Of a stretch of 64,000 nt of DNA, positions 19,569 through 27,691 are shown in pieces. Numbering within the stretch: position 1 is the first letter of the stretch; each line of letters starts with the position of its first letter. This stretch comes from Couchioplanes caeruleus (lineage in GTDB: Bacteria > Actinomycetota > Actinomycetes > Mycobacteriales > Micromonosporaceae): positions 6,010,501 through 6,074,500 of the forward strand of contig NZ_CP092183.1 of assembly GCF_023499255.1 (NCBI RefSeq). Reading direction: 5' to 3'. The notes under the pieces were generated by a model. That model saw only the letters and a list, made by a program, of their open reading frames with translations. It was not told where the DNA came from and searched no databases. The position numbers and the translations under genes are program-made.

Positions 19569-19598
19569 TCCCATTCCCTCGTTCGAAGGAAGATCGCC

Positions 19599-20399
19599 AT
19601 GACCAGTGTGATCGAGCAGGACCGCATCGAAGAGATCCCGCACCCCGCCCCGGCGCGACAGAAGGCCCCGCGCCCCACCCGCTCCCGGATGCCCGCCGTA
19701 CGCACGTTCCTCGTCACCGTGCTGCTGCTGGCCGGGGCGGGCGCCGGCGGCACGTACGTGGTGACGCACCGGCTCGCCGAGAACGCGTTCGTGACCCTCG
19801 ACGACGCCGTCCTGACCGCGGACGCGCTGCCCGTCGGGCCCACCGGCTCCGGCGTGGTGACCCAGGTCCTGGTGTCCGAGCAGACCCGCGTCGCCGCGGG
19901 ACAGGAGCTCGCCCGGGTACGGCTGGCCGCCGATCCGGCCCTGGGCACCGCACGGCAGCCGGAGGTGGAGACGCTGCGCGCGCCCGTACCCGGCACCGTG
20001 TCCACGGTCGACGTCGCGGTCGGCGGCGTGACCGGCGCCGGCGAGCCCGTCGTCACCATGTACGACCACGCCAAGCTCGCGTTCCACGCCAAGGCCACCG
20101 AGAAGCAGCTGAACGAGCTGCGGCTCGGGATGACGGCCGGGATCACCGGCCCGGGCATCAACCGCCCGGTGCGGGCCACGGTCGACCACGTCGAGGCGCG
20201 CATCGGCCCCGACCCGCTGTCCGACGCCCCGCTCACCGAGGAGCAGAAGGCCGACCACGAGCAGCTGACCGTCGTGCTGGCGCCGCGTACCGACGCCCTG
20301 GACACGGTGAGCGCGCTCGTGCCGGGGCTGCGCTACCGGGCCGACATCGACACCAATTCCGCGGTGGGCAGGACCCCCGCGGTGAACGGAGCGGGATGA
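19599..20399 (+). CDS. HlyD-like membrane-fusion partner, copy A
   Basis: This 266-residue protein has a cytosolic N terminus of about 35 residues, one membrane helix (about 36-58) and an extracellular barrel-sandwich and beta-barrel domain. The domain shows the HlyD-type repeats VVTQVLVSEQTRVAAGQEL and VPGTVSTVDVAVGG. It likely guides the glycan from the GT2 protein through the envelope, as Alg44-type partners do, but it has no PilZ domain. A good AAGGAAG ribosome site precedes the ATG at 19599. Its TGA overlaps the ATG of the GH81 gene. Copy B of this protein follows the second GT2. Confidence 0.82.
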   Translation: MTSVIEQDRIEEIPHPAPARQKAPRPTRSRMPAVRTFLVTVLLLAGAGAGGTYVVTHRLAENAFVTLDDAVLTADALPVGPTGSGVVTQVLVSEQTRVAAGQELARVRLAADPALGTARQPEVETLRAPVPGTVSTVDVAVGGVTGAGEPVVTMYDHAKLAFHAKATEKQLNELRLGMTAGITGPGINRPVRATVDHVEARIGPDPLSDAPLTEEQKADHEQLTVVLAPRTDALDTVSALVPGLRYRADIDTNSAVGRTPAVNGAG

Positions 20400-22702
20400 C
20401 CATCCACCTTCGGCGGATCGTGACCGCCGCCTGCGTACTGCCCGCGGTGCTGATCACCGCGGCCTGCTGGACGGGCTCCGGCCCGGACGGCCCCCAGCCC
20501 GTACCCGCGCCGCCCGCCGCCGGCGCGCTCAGCGAGGGCGCCGCCACCACCTCCCTCGGCGTTCCGTCGCCGGGCGGCGCGGCCTCGCTGGCCGGCACCG
20601 TGCCGGCGGGCACCGGCCCGAAAGCCGCTCCGGCCGGGGCCGGGAGGGCGCTGAGCGGGCAGGCGCTGCCCACGAACCAGTGGTGGACCTCGGCGCTCAC
20701 CGGCGCCGCGGCGCAGCCGATCTGGGCGCACCCGCTGGCGGTCAAGAACACCGGCGCGGGCCTCGCGGTCAGCGCCGCCGCCCCGGTCGCGTCCGCCAAG
20801 GCCGTGGTGACCCCGTTCGCCCCGGCCCTCACCGCGGGCGGCCCGATCACCGCGGTCCGGGTGACCGGGTACGGCGCCTTCCACGTCGTGCTGGAGGCCG
20901 ACCTGCGCGGCGGCGGCAGCGTGGAGGCCACCCTGGTGCAGGGCAGCCCGCTGCTGTACCTGGACTTCCATGACGTCACCCCGTCGCTGACCTCGACCGG
21001 CGCGCTCGCCCGGTCCGCCGGGGGCGGCTCGCTCGCCCGGCTCACCGTCGCGGGTCAGCGCTGGGACGTCCAGGCCCGGGACGGGGTGGGCTGGCGCCAG
21101 CAGGGCAACCGGCTCACGCCGGACCGTGCCGGCGGTGGCGCGATCGTGGTGGCCCGGGTGCCGGACTCCGTCGACGACGCCCGGTGGACCCGGGCGCTGG
21201 CGGACGCCGCCGGGGATCCCGTGATCCGCACGACGTCGAACATGGCGTACGACGGCGTCTCCGGCACCGTCACGCAGACCCTCGGCGTGGAGCGGCAGTC
21301 GGGCAAGCCGTCGGTGTGGGCGTTGCTGCCGCACCAGCAGGCCGGGCTCGTGCCGGGCGGCGGTGTGCAGCCGATGGCCGGTACGTACGCCGACCCGCTC
21401 GGCACGCTGCCGGTGGTGCGCGGCACCGCGGTCCGCGTCCGGGTGCCGATGCCCGGGCTGGTCACCGAGCCGCCGGCGCTTGCGCTGTCCGGCACGGCCC
21501 GCGCCGCGGTGCTGGCCGACCTCGACCGTGACCTGGCGGACAAGCCGGCCACGGCGGACGGCGGCAGCTACTTCGGCCTCAAGGAGCTGGGCCGCCTCGC
21601 CACCGTGGCCGAGGTCGCCAAGGGCGTCGGTGCGGCGCCCCAGCAGCAGGCCGCCCTCAAGCGGCTGCGCGCGGGCCTCGTCGACTGGCTGACGTACGGC
21701 GGCGCCGGCGACACCCGCTACTTCGCGTACGACAAGGTGTGGGGCGGGCTGATCGCCGTGCCCGCGGAGTTCGGCAGCGGCGACTACAACGACCACCACT
21801 TCCAGTACGGCTACCTCGTGCGGGCCGCGGCGGTGCTGGCCGAGGCCGATCCGGCGTTCCTGCGCGACTACGGCGGCGGCGTCGACCTGGTGGCCCGCGA
21901 CTTCACCGGCAGCCTGGCCACCGAGGGCGCGCAGGGCTTCCCGGCGTTCCGCGCGTTCAACGCGTACCTCGGCCACTCGGCGGCGTCCGGGTTCGCGCCG
22001 TTCGCCGACGGCAACAACCAGGAGTCGTCGAGCGAGGCGGTCGCCGCGTGGGAGGCGGTGACCCGGTGGGGCATCGTCTCGGGCGACGAGCGGCTGACCG
22101 CGTACGGCGTCACGCACTACGCGCTGGAGGCCACGACCGCGCGCCGCTACTGGCTCGGCGAGCAGGGTGAGCGCCCGGCCGGCTACGCGCACACCGTCGC
22201 CGGCATCGTCTGGGACTCGAAGATCGACTACGCCACGTGGTTCGATCCGAAGCCGGAGTCCGTCGTGGGCATCCAGCTGCTGCCGCTGACCTTCGGCTCG
22301 CTGTACCGCGGCGCCCCGGACAAGGCGGCCGCGCGCGCCGCCGAGCTGACCCGGGACGTCGGCGGGCAGCCGCGGGTCTGGGGCGACCTGTTCGCCGCCG
22401 ACCTGGCCGTGTCGGACCCCGCCGCGGCTCGGCGCCGGCTCACCGCGAAGCTGCCCCGCGAGGACAGCACGAGCCGGGCGATGGTGCGCTACTGGATCGA
22501 GATGCTGGACGCGTACGGGGCACCGCAGCCCGCGGTCGTGGCCGACGGCCCGTACGGGATGGCCTTCGGCGACCGTGAGCACCCGCGCCTGCTCGCGGTG
22601 AACCCGACGGCGGAACGCCGGACGGTGACGTTCCGCAGGAACGGCGCGACGACCGCGGTCGTCGTGGTGGATCCCGGGCAGAGCATCGTCCGGCAGCCCT
22701 GA
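20396..22702 (+). CDS. GH81 endo-beta-1,3-glucanase
   Basis: This 768-residue exported glucanase hydrolyses internal beta-1,3-glucosidic bonds. The N terminus is a signal sequence that ends at a cysteine (C24, a weak lipobox), so it may be lipid-anchored. A Pro/Gly/Ala-rich linker precedes NQWWTSA, the usual start of the GH81 domain. The catalytic region shows DYNDHHFQYGY (D466) and NNQESSSEA (E543 and E547). The D-to-E spacing of 77 and ExxxE match the residues I recall for Thermobifida Lam81A. The start overlaps the HlyD stop (ATGA), so it is made with the synthase. It most likely trims or releases the nascent glucan, though secreted GH81 enzymes also digest fungal walls. Confidence 0.9.
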   Translation: MTIHLRRIVTAACVLPAVLITAACWTGSGPDGPQPVPAPPAAGALSEGAATTSLGVPSPGGAASLAGTVPAGTGPKAAPAGAGRALSGQALPTNQWWTSALTGAAAQPIWAHPLAVKNTGAGLAVSAAAPVASAKAVVTPFAPALTAGGPITAVRVTGYGAFHVVLEADLRGGGSVEATLVQGSPLLYLDFHDVTPSLTSTGALARSAGGGSLARLTVAGQRWDVQARDGVGWRQQGNRLTPDRAGGGAIVVARVPDSVDDARWTRALADAAGDPVIRTTSNMAYDGVSGTVTQTLGVERQSGKPSVWALLPHQQAGLVPGGGVQPMAGTYADPLGTLPVVRGTAVRVRVPMPGLVTEPPALALSGTARAAVLADLDRDLADKPATADGGSYFGLKELGRLATVAEVAKGVGAAPQQQAALKRLRAGLVDWLTYGGAGDTRYFAYDKVWGGLIAVPAEFGSGDYNDHHFQYGYLVRAAAVLAEADPAFLRDYGGGVDLVARDFTGSLATEGAQGFPAFRAFNAYLGHSAASGFAPFADGNNQESSSEAVAAWEAVTRWGIVSGDERLTAYGVTHYALEATTARRYWLGEQGERPAGYAHTVAGIVWDSKIDYATWFDPKPESVVGIQLLPLTFGSLYRGAPDKAAARAAELTRDVGGQPRVWGDLFAADLAVSDPAAARRRLTAKLPREDSTSRAMVRYWIEMLDAYGAPQPAVVADGPYGMAFGDREHPRLLAVNPTAERRTVTFRRNGATTAVVVVDPGQSIVRQP

Positions 22703-22720
22703 CGCGCCGGACTCCCGGCA

Positions 22721-22750
22721 GGGCGCGGGCCGCTCAGGCGGCCCGCGCCC
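22721..22750. terminator. Bidirectional terminator between the two glycan operons
   Basis: Perfect 13-bp arms (22721-22733 and 22738-22750) enclose a 4-base TCAG loop. The loop contains the stop codon of the leftward pyrophosphatase gene, and the right arm is its last coding bases. It serves the GH81 gene from the other side. Confidence 0.85.
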
Positions 22751-23231
22751 GTTCGAAGCTGCGGGCGATCTCGGCCTCCGCCTCGGCCCGGCCCACCCAC
22801 GGGTCGCCGTCGATGCGGACCAGCTTGCCGGGTTCCACCGCCTTGTAGACCTCGAAGAAGTGCTTGATCTCCAGCAGCAGGAAGTGGTCGAGGTCCGCCA
22901 GGTCCTGCAGGTGCGCGAGCCGGTGGTCGGCGGTGGGCACGCACAGCACCTTCGGGGTCGTGCCCTGCTCGTCGCGCATCCGGAACATCCCGATGGCCCG
23001 GCTGAGGATCACGCAGCCGGGGAACGTCGGCTCCTGCACCAGCACCAGCGCGTCCAGCGCGGTGCCGTCCTCGACGAGCGTGTCGTCGATGAAGCCGTAG
23101 TCCGCCGGGTACTGCGTCGCGGTGAACAGCGTGCGGTCCAGGTGGATCCGGTGCGTGTGCATGTCGATCTCGTACTTGTTGCGGGTTCCCCGGGGGATCT
23201 CCACCGTCACGTCGAAGTCCACGATGGTCAC
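22734..23231 (-). CDS. ppa: Inorganic pyrophosphatase (family I)
   Basis: This 165-residue soluble enzyme hydrolyses pyrophosphate. Family I landmarks are present: EIPRGTRNKYE, YPADYGFI, DGTALDALVL and the DxxxD region. The GTG start at 23231 overlaps the HlyD stop (GTGA), so it is the last gene of the USP-GH16-GT2-HlyD operon. Pyrophosphate is released when UTP and glucose-1-phosphate make UDP-glucose; removing it drives substrate supply for the glucan synthase. That link is inference from gene order. It could also be the cell's only housekeeping pyrophosphatase, placed here by chance. Confidence 0.93.
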   Translation of the reverse strand: MTIVDFDVTVEIPRGTRNKYEIDMHTHRIHLDRTLFTATQYPADYGFIDDTLVEDGTALDALVLVQEPTFPGCVILSRAIGMFRMRDEQGTTPKVLCVPTADHRLAHLQDLADLDHFLLLEIKHFFEVYKAVEPGKLVRIDGDPWVGRAEAEAEIARSFERARAA

Positions 23232-24061
23232 CGCCCCATGGAGACGAGGCGGGCGGTGCCGGGGATGCCGGTACGGGTGTCGACGTACCCGGTGAAGCGC
23301 ATGCCGGGCACCAGGCCGCGGACCTCCTCGGCGGAGGCCGGTACGAGCACCATCGTCATCTGGTCCGCCTTGTCGGTGCTGTCGGTGCTGGTGTCCCCCG
23401 AATTCGCGCTGGCGTTGGCGTTCGCGAAGTCGATGTCCTGGAGGCTGCCGACCTGGGGAACGATCCGCTGCACCTGCGCGTGCACGGTCCGGTTGATGCC
23501 CTCGGCCCTGAGGCTGGCGGTCATGCTCGGCGCGATCTCCGGCAGGTCCTTCAGCGGCACGTGCGTCTCGAACCGCAGCAGCGCCGGGTCGTACAGCTCC
23601 AGGAACGGCTGGCCGGGCGCGATCGAGCTGCCCACGGTGACCGGCAGGTCCACGACGATGCCGGGCCGGGGTGCCTTCACGTCGACCCGGGTGAGCTTCG
23701 GGTCGCCGTTGGAGTCGGTGGTCGCCACCTCGATCGTGCCGAGCTTCTGCCCCGCCGTGACGCGCTCCTGGGCGGTGACGGACACGCCGGTCACCTGACC
23801 GGTCTGGGCCACCTCCACGGGCAGCGGCTGCGCGGTGAGCGTCAGCGTGTCCAGGTCGATGCGGGCGGCGTTGGACTCCCGCGCCGAGCTGATCCGCAGG
23901 AAGAGGAACACCGCGGCGGCGAGGAGCAGGAGCACCACGAAGCGGGCCCGCCACTTGCGCCAGCCGCCGCCTCCGCGGCGCTTCGCCGGCGGTTCGGGAG
24001 CGCGGGGCTCCTCGATGGGATCGGCGCTGTCCTGCGAGGTCGTTCCAGTGGGCTGGACCAT
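23228..24061 (-). CDS. HlyD-like membrane-fusion partner, copy B
   Basis: This 277-residue protein has a cytosolic tail of about 40 residues, one membrane helix (about 41-58) and an extracellular HlyD-type domain (VTGVSVTAQERVTAGQKLG, APRPGIVVDLPVTVGSS). A Ser/Thr/Asn-rich insert (NANASANSGDTSTDSTD) near residue 225 is absent from copy A. Start: ATG at 24061 with a GAAGGG ribosome site, 13 bases after the GT2 stop. Its TGA overlaps the pyrophosphatase GTG. It should be the export or co-polymerase partner of GT2 copy B. Confidence 0.82.
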   Translation of the reverse strand: MVQPTGTTSQDSADPIEEPRAPEPPAKRRGGGGWRKWRARFVVLLLLAAAVFLFLRISSARESNAARIDLDTLTLTAQPLPVEVAQTGQVTGVSVTAQERVTAGQKLGTIEVATTDSNGDPKLTRVDVKAPRPGIVVDLPVTVGSSIAPGQPFLELYDPALLRFETHVPLKDLPEIAPSMTASLRAEGINRTVHAQVQRIVPQVGSLQDIDFANANASANSGDTSTDSTDKADQMTMVLVPASAEEVRGLVPGMRFTGYVDTRTGIPGTARLVSMGR

Positions 24062-24074
24062 GACGGGGATCCCT

Positions 24075-25742
24075 TCAGGCGGTCCGGGACGGCGGGGCCG
24101 GGGTGGGGGCTTCCACGGCCGCGCTGACGATGTCGTCGTTGGCGTCCGCGCGGGCGGGCCACGGCAGCGCGCGGGCCAGCAGGGCGCCGGCCTTGCGCCG
24201 CTCGAGGCGCTGCCGGATGACGTGGGGCGCGATGACCGCCTCGGCGACGACCCGGCCCAGCACCACGACGTAGATGGCGGCCCAGCCGATCGACAGGCCG
24301 ACGGCCGCGACGTCGGTGCCCCGCAGCGGCAGCATGCTGATGCCCACGGCCACCGCCACCGCGTTGAGCAGCAGCAGCGCAACGTGCGGCAGGACGAGCT
24401 CGACCCCGGGCAGGCCGCGCGGGCCGGCGTTGGTCACGCTCCAGCGCACCTTGCGCTTGAAGATCGCCATGACCAGCGCTTTGACGTGTACGGGTGCGGC
24501 CCCGATGCTGGTGACGATCGCGGCGGGCTTGAAGCCGCCGAGCTGCATCACCGTCACCAGCACGATGAGCAGGTAGAACGGCGCGTAGTGCACGATCCAC
24601 GTGCTGATGTCGGAGCGGATCGGGCTCAGGCCGAACAGCAGGTAGACCGCCGGCAGGCACATCAGGATGAGCGCCGCCAGCGACAGCAGGTAGTTGACGC
24701 CCGCGAGCATGTACTGGAACCGCTGGTCGACGGTCAGCCCCTTCTTGCGGAACAGGCCGCCGCGCAGCAGCACCTCGAAGGCGCCGTACGCCCACCGGAA
24801 CTGCTGCTTGAAGTACGACAGCAGGCTGTCCGGGGCGAGCCCGCGGCACAGCACCTCGGGGATGAACCAGGAGCGCCAGCCGCGGCGGTGCAGCTCGATG
24901 GAGGTCCAGATGTCCTCGGAGTTGCTGGCGACGTACATGCCGCCGATCTCGTCCAGGGCGGCTCGCCGGAAGATGACGTTGGTGCCGACGCAGAACACCG
25001 CGTTGAAGTAGTTGCGGCCCGGGAGCACCAGCTCGTAGAAGATCTTCTGCGACTCGGAGGAGCCCTCCGGGACCAGCCCCTTGGCGCTGGGGAAGGCCTG
25101 CGGGGTCTGCACGAACGCCACCCCGGTGTCCTGCATGTGCGGCAGCGCGCGGACCAGGAAGTCGGGGCTGGGCACGTGGTCGGCGTCGAGGATCACCACG
25201 AACTCGCCGTCCGTACGCCGCAGCGCCGAGTTGATGTTGCCGGCCTTGGCGTGCAGGTGCTCCTTGCGGCGCAGGTAGCCGACGCCTTCGCGGGCGGCGG
25301 CGTCGCGCACCTCGTCGCTGTCACCGTCGTCGAGGATCCAGGTCCGGTGCTCCACCGTCATGTCCCGGGCCGCGCGGACGGTCACCAGCACGATCTCGAG
25401 GGGTTCGCCGTACACGGTGATGAACACGTCGATCGTGGGCCGCAGGTCGCCGCTGAGCAGCCGGCGGCGCCACGCGTACACCTCGGGCGGGTCGGGGTGC
25501 GGGGTGTACACCAGCACCGTCCACCACATCGCGAGCGCGTTGAAGATCGTGATGCCCTCGGCGAAGAGCACCAGCGCCCACACCCAGGTGTTCCCCCGGT
25601 ACGCCGGGTTCAGCAGGAAGATCATGTAGAACAACGTCACGCCCAGCGCCGCGAACACCGCGACCCGGGTGGAGCGCTGCATCGGCCGCCAGGACATGTC
25701 ATCGGCGGTACGGGAGACCGGCCTCGTTGCGTCGGCCGTCAT
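24075..25742 (-). CDS. Processive GT2 glycosyltransferase (glucan synthase-like), copy B
   Basis: This 555-residue membrane synthase lines up without gaps against copy A over the first 320 residues. D138/D139, DAD 186-188, SED 275-277 and QQFRW 313-317 fall at identical positions. Two N-terminal and at least three C-terminal membrane helices form the channel. The C-terminal tail is longer (about 35 residues) and carries no PilZ motif. I start at the ATG at 25742, which has GAGGAGG at the right distance; a GTG at 25751 overlaps that site. It follows the GH16 beta-1,3-glucanase gene by 66 bases and is followed by its HlyD partner and a pyrophosphatase. The two copies may make the same polymer under different control, or two related polymers. 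Confidence 0.9.
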   Translation of the reverse strand: MTADATRPVSRTADDMSWRPMQRSTRVAVFAALGVTLFYMIFLLNPAYRGNTWVWALVLFAEGITIFNALAMWWTVLVYTPHPDPPEVYAWRRRLLSGDLRPTIDVFITVYGEPLEIVLVTVRAARDMTVEHRTWILDDGDSDEVRDAAAREGVGYLRRKEHLHAKAGNINSALRRTDGEFVVILDADHVPSPDFLVRALPHMQDTGVAFVQTPQAFPSAKGLVPEGSSESQKIFYELVLPGRNYFNAVFCVGTNVIFRRAALDEIGGMYVASNSEDIWTSIELHRRGWRSWFIPEVLCRGLAPDSLLSYFKQQFRWAYGAFEVLLRGGLFRKKGLTVDQRFQYMLAGVNYLLSLAALILMCLPAVYLLFGLSPIRSDISTWIVHYAPFYLLIVLVTVMQLGGFKPAAIVTSIGAAPVHVKALVMAIFKRKVRWSVTNAGPRGLPGVELVLPHVALLLLNAVAVAVGISMLPLRGTDVAAVGLSIGWAAIYVVVLGRVVAEAVIAPHVIRQRLERRKAGALLARALPWPARADANDDIVSAAVEAPTPAPPSRTA

Positions 25743-25808
25743 CGGCGCCACCTCCTCAGCGTGAGCGTCCCCCCGTCGTACTGATGGATAACTGTCGATC
25801 TCGTGTCG

Positions 25809-26759
25809 TTATCCGCGCCGGGTGAGAACCGCGACCCGGTCGACGAGCATCGGCACGCCCGGCTTCGTGGCCGGCGTCGGGCCGCCGCCGAAGGGCGCCG
25901 GGAAGGCGCCTCCGATGGCGACGTTGAGGATGACGAAGAACCCGTGGTGGTTGGCCGCGGCCCAGACCGCCGGGTCGACGCGGTCGGCGCGGACGGTGAA
26001 GGTGTTGCGGCCGTCCACGTACCAGCGCAGCTCCTCGGGCGTGACGCCGCGGTCGTGCTCGATGGCGTACGTGTGGAAGCTGCTGCGGCACCCCGGGCAG
26101 GGAAGCTCGCCGCTGCTGATGCCGGTCGGTTCGCCGCACGGCCCGCCGACCGGTACGCCGCAGTGCAGGGTGTGCCAGACGGAGTCGCGCCCGTTGACGT
26201 TCTCCATGACGTCCCACTCGCCGATGCTCGGCCAGTTCGTCGCCGCCACCGGACGGGCCGGCGCCCCGAGCGCCCAGAACGCCGCCCAGTAGCCGGCCGC
26301 CTGGGGCCCGCTCACGTCCGGCATGCGCAACGACGCCTCGATGCGGACGGCGCCGCCCTCCGGCGCGGCGAAGTCGGTGCGCCGGGTCTCCACCCGGGCG
26401 GACGTCCACCGGCCCGCGCCGGGCCCGGTCCGCAGCGGGACGATGGCGAGGTGACCGGCCCCGTCGAGGTGGACGTTGGCGACGTCGTCGGTCATCGTCT
26501 CGATCTCGTTCGTCCCCCACTGCCGCGCGCCGCCGGGATAGCCGGTGCCGCGGCTGTACATCCAGTTCGCGGCGGAGAGCCGGGAGCCGGCGGCGCCGTC
26601 GAAGTCGTCGCTCCACACCGGCTGCCAGGCGGCCGCGGATCCGGAGGCCGGGGGCGCCGGCTGCTCCCCGGCGTCCTTGCCGTTGGTGCAGGCGGCGAGG
26701 ATCAGCGTCAGCGCCACGAGGGCGCCGGCCGTACGCACGCGCCCGGCCCGGGCACTCAC
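25809..26759 (-). CDS. GH16 beta-1,3-glucanase lipoprotein
   Basis: This 316-residue enzyme has a lipoprotein signal ending LILAAC (C24), so it should be anchored on the outer face of the membrane. The GH16 domain starts at WQPVWSDDFDG and holds the catalytic EWDVME motif (E181, D183, E186), the insertion-bearing form common in beta-1,3-glucanases. The GTG at 26759 overlaps the stop of the USP gene (GTGA). A membrane-anchored glucanase beside a glucan synthase would be well placed to cut or remodel the emerging chain. The alternative, foraging on fungal or algal laminarin, is less likely for a tethered enzyme in this operon. Confidence 0.9.
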   Translation of the reverse strand: MSARAGRVRTAGALVALTLILAACTNGKDAGEQPAPPASGSAAAWQPVWSDDFDGAAGSRLSAANWMYSRGTGYPGGARQWGTNEIETMTDDVANVHLDGAGHLAIVPLRTGPGAGRWTSARVETRRTDFAAPEGGAVRIEASLRMPDVSGPQAAGYWAAFWALGAPARPVAATNWPSIGEWDVMENVNGRDSVWHTLHCGVPVGGPCGEPTGISSGELPCPGCRSSFHTYAIEHDRGVTPEELRWYVDGRNTFTVRADRVDPAVWAAANHHGFFVILNVAIGGAFPAPFGGGPTPATKPGVPMLVDRVAVLTRRG

Positions 26760-27499
26760 GGGCGCGCGATCAGGACGGGGCAGTCGGCGTGGTCCACGAG
26801 GCGCCCCCCGACAACGCCGAGCATGACCCCCTCGAAGCCGTGCCGGCGCGGACCCACCGTGACCAGCCGGGCCTGCCGGCTGCGGTCCACGAGAACCCTG
26901 CCGGGATCGCCGTCCGCCACCTCGCACTCGGCCGGCACCTCGGGGAACTTCTCCCGCCAGGCCGCCAGCGAGTCGGCGAGCCCCCGGTCCCGGGTCGTCA
27001 CGGCCAGCACCGCGGCACCGTGCAGCGCCGCCTCCTCGAACGCCCGGCCGAGCACGGGACCGTCGGCGGCGCCGTCGCCCACGCCGGCGACCACCGGACC
27101 GGCGCCCGGGTCCGGCCTTCCGCGGACGACCACGACACCGCACCGGGCGTGCGTCGCGACCTGGTTGCCGACCGTGCCGTGCGGCGCACCGGGCAGGCCG
27201 CCACCGTGCCGGCAGCCCACGACCAGCAGGTCGGCCACCTCGGCGGCGTGCAGCAGCACGGGCACCGCGTACCCGGCCTGGGCCACGCAGCTGACCTCGA
27301 CGCCGGGCGCGACCGTGCGGGCGTGGGTGACGGCGTCGTGCAGGATCGCGCTCGTCGCCGCGCCGGTCTCCGGCCGGTGGTACGCGGTCAGCACGCGAAG
27401 CTCCGCCCCCCGCATCAGGGCCTCGGCGGCCGCCCATCGCACCGCGGCTCGCGACCCGGTCGAGCCGTCGACCCCGACAACGATCCGCGCACCGATCAT
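26756..27499 (-). CDS. Tandem universal stress protein
   Basis: This 247-residue cytosolic protein has two USP domains. The first begins IVVGVDGSTGSRAAVRWA. The second ends with RLVTVGPRRHGFEGVMLGVVGGRLVDHADCPVLIA, including a G-x-G type nucleotide-binding loop. The start is the ATG at 27499 with GAGGAGG; the longer frame has no ribosome site. It opens the operon that continues with GH16, GT2 B, HlyD B and pyrophosphatase. Such proteins bind ATP or sense stress; a regulatory role toward glucan synthesis is possible but unproven. Confidence 0.87.
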   Translation of the reverse strand: MIGARIVVGVDGSTGSRAAVRWAAAEALMRGAELRVLTAYHRPETGAATSAILHDAVTHARTVAPGVEVSCVAQAGYAVPVLLHAAEVADLLVVGCRHGGGLPGAPHGTVGNQVATHARCGVVVVRGRPDPGAGPVVAGVGDGAADGPVLGRAFEEAALHGAAVLAVTTRDRGLADSLAAWREKFPEVPAECEVADGDPGRVLVDRSRQARLVTVGPRRHGFEGVMLGVVGGRLVDHADCPVLIARP

Positions 27500-27621
27500 G
27501 GCCGCCTCCTCGATCCAGCTGGAGAGCTGAACGATCTGGATGTCGCCGTCCTCGTACGCCCCGGAGGACACTGCGGCACACCCCCAGAGTCGTCCTCACC
27601 GATGCCATTGGCAAGACGGGA

Positions 27622-27654
27622 GCGGCGGCCGCCCCGGGTGGGGACGGCCGCCGC
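27622..27654 (-). terminator. Terminator after the M1 peptidase
   Basis: Arms 27622-27635 and 27640-27654 pair over 10 plus 4 bases with one bulged A and a 4-base loop. It lies 38 bases beyond the M1 peptidase stop and isolates the USP operon promoter. Confidence 0.75.
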
Positions 27655-27691
27655 GACGGATGACCTTGGTGCAGGTGAGCGGGCCGGTGGG

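Noticed and set aside
18164..22702. Very long rightward frame covering GT2 A, HlyD A and GH81
   Set aside because: Only its last part (from 20396) is a real protein. The rest is an out-of-frame reading of the GT2 and HlyD genes, with Arg/Pro-rich nonsense.
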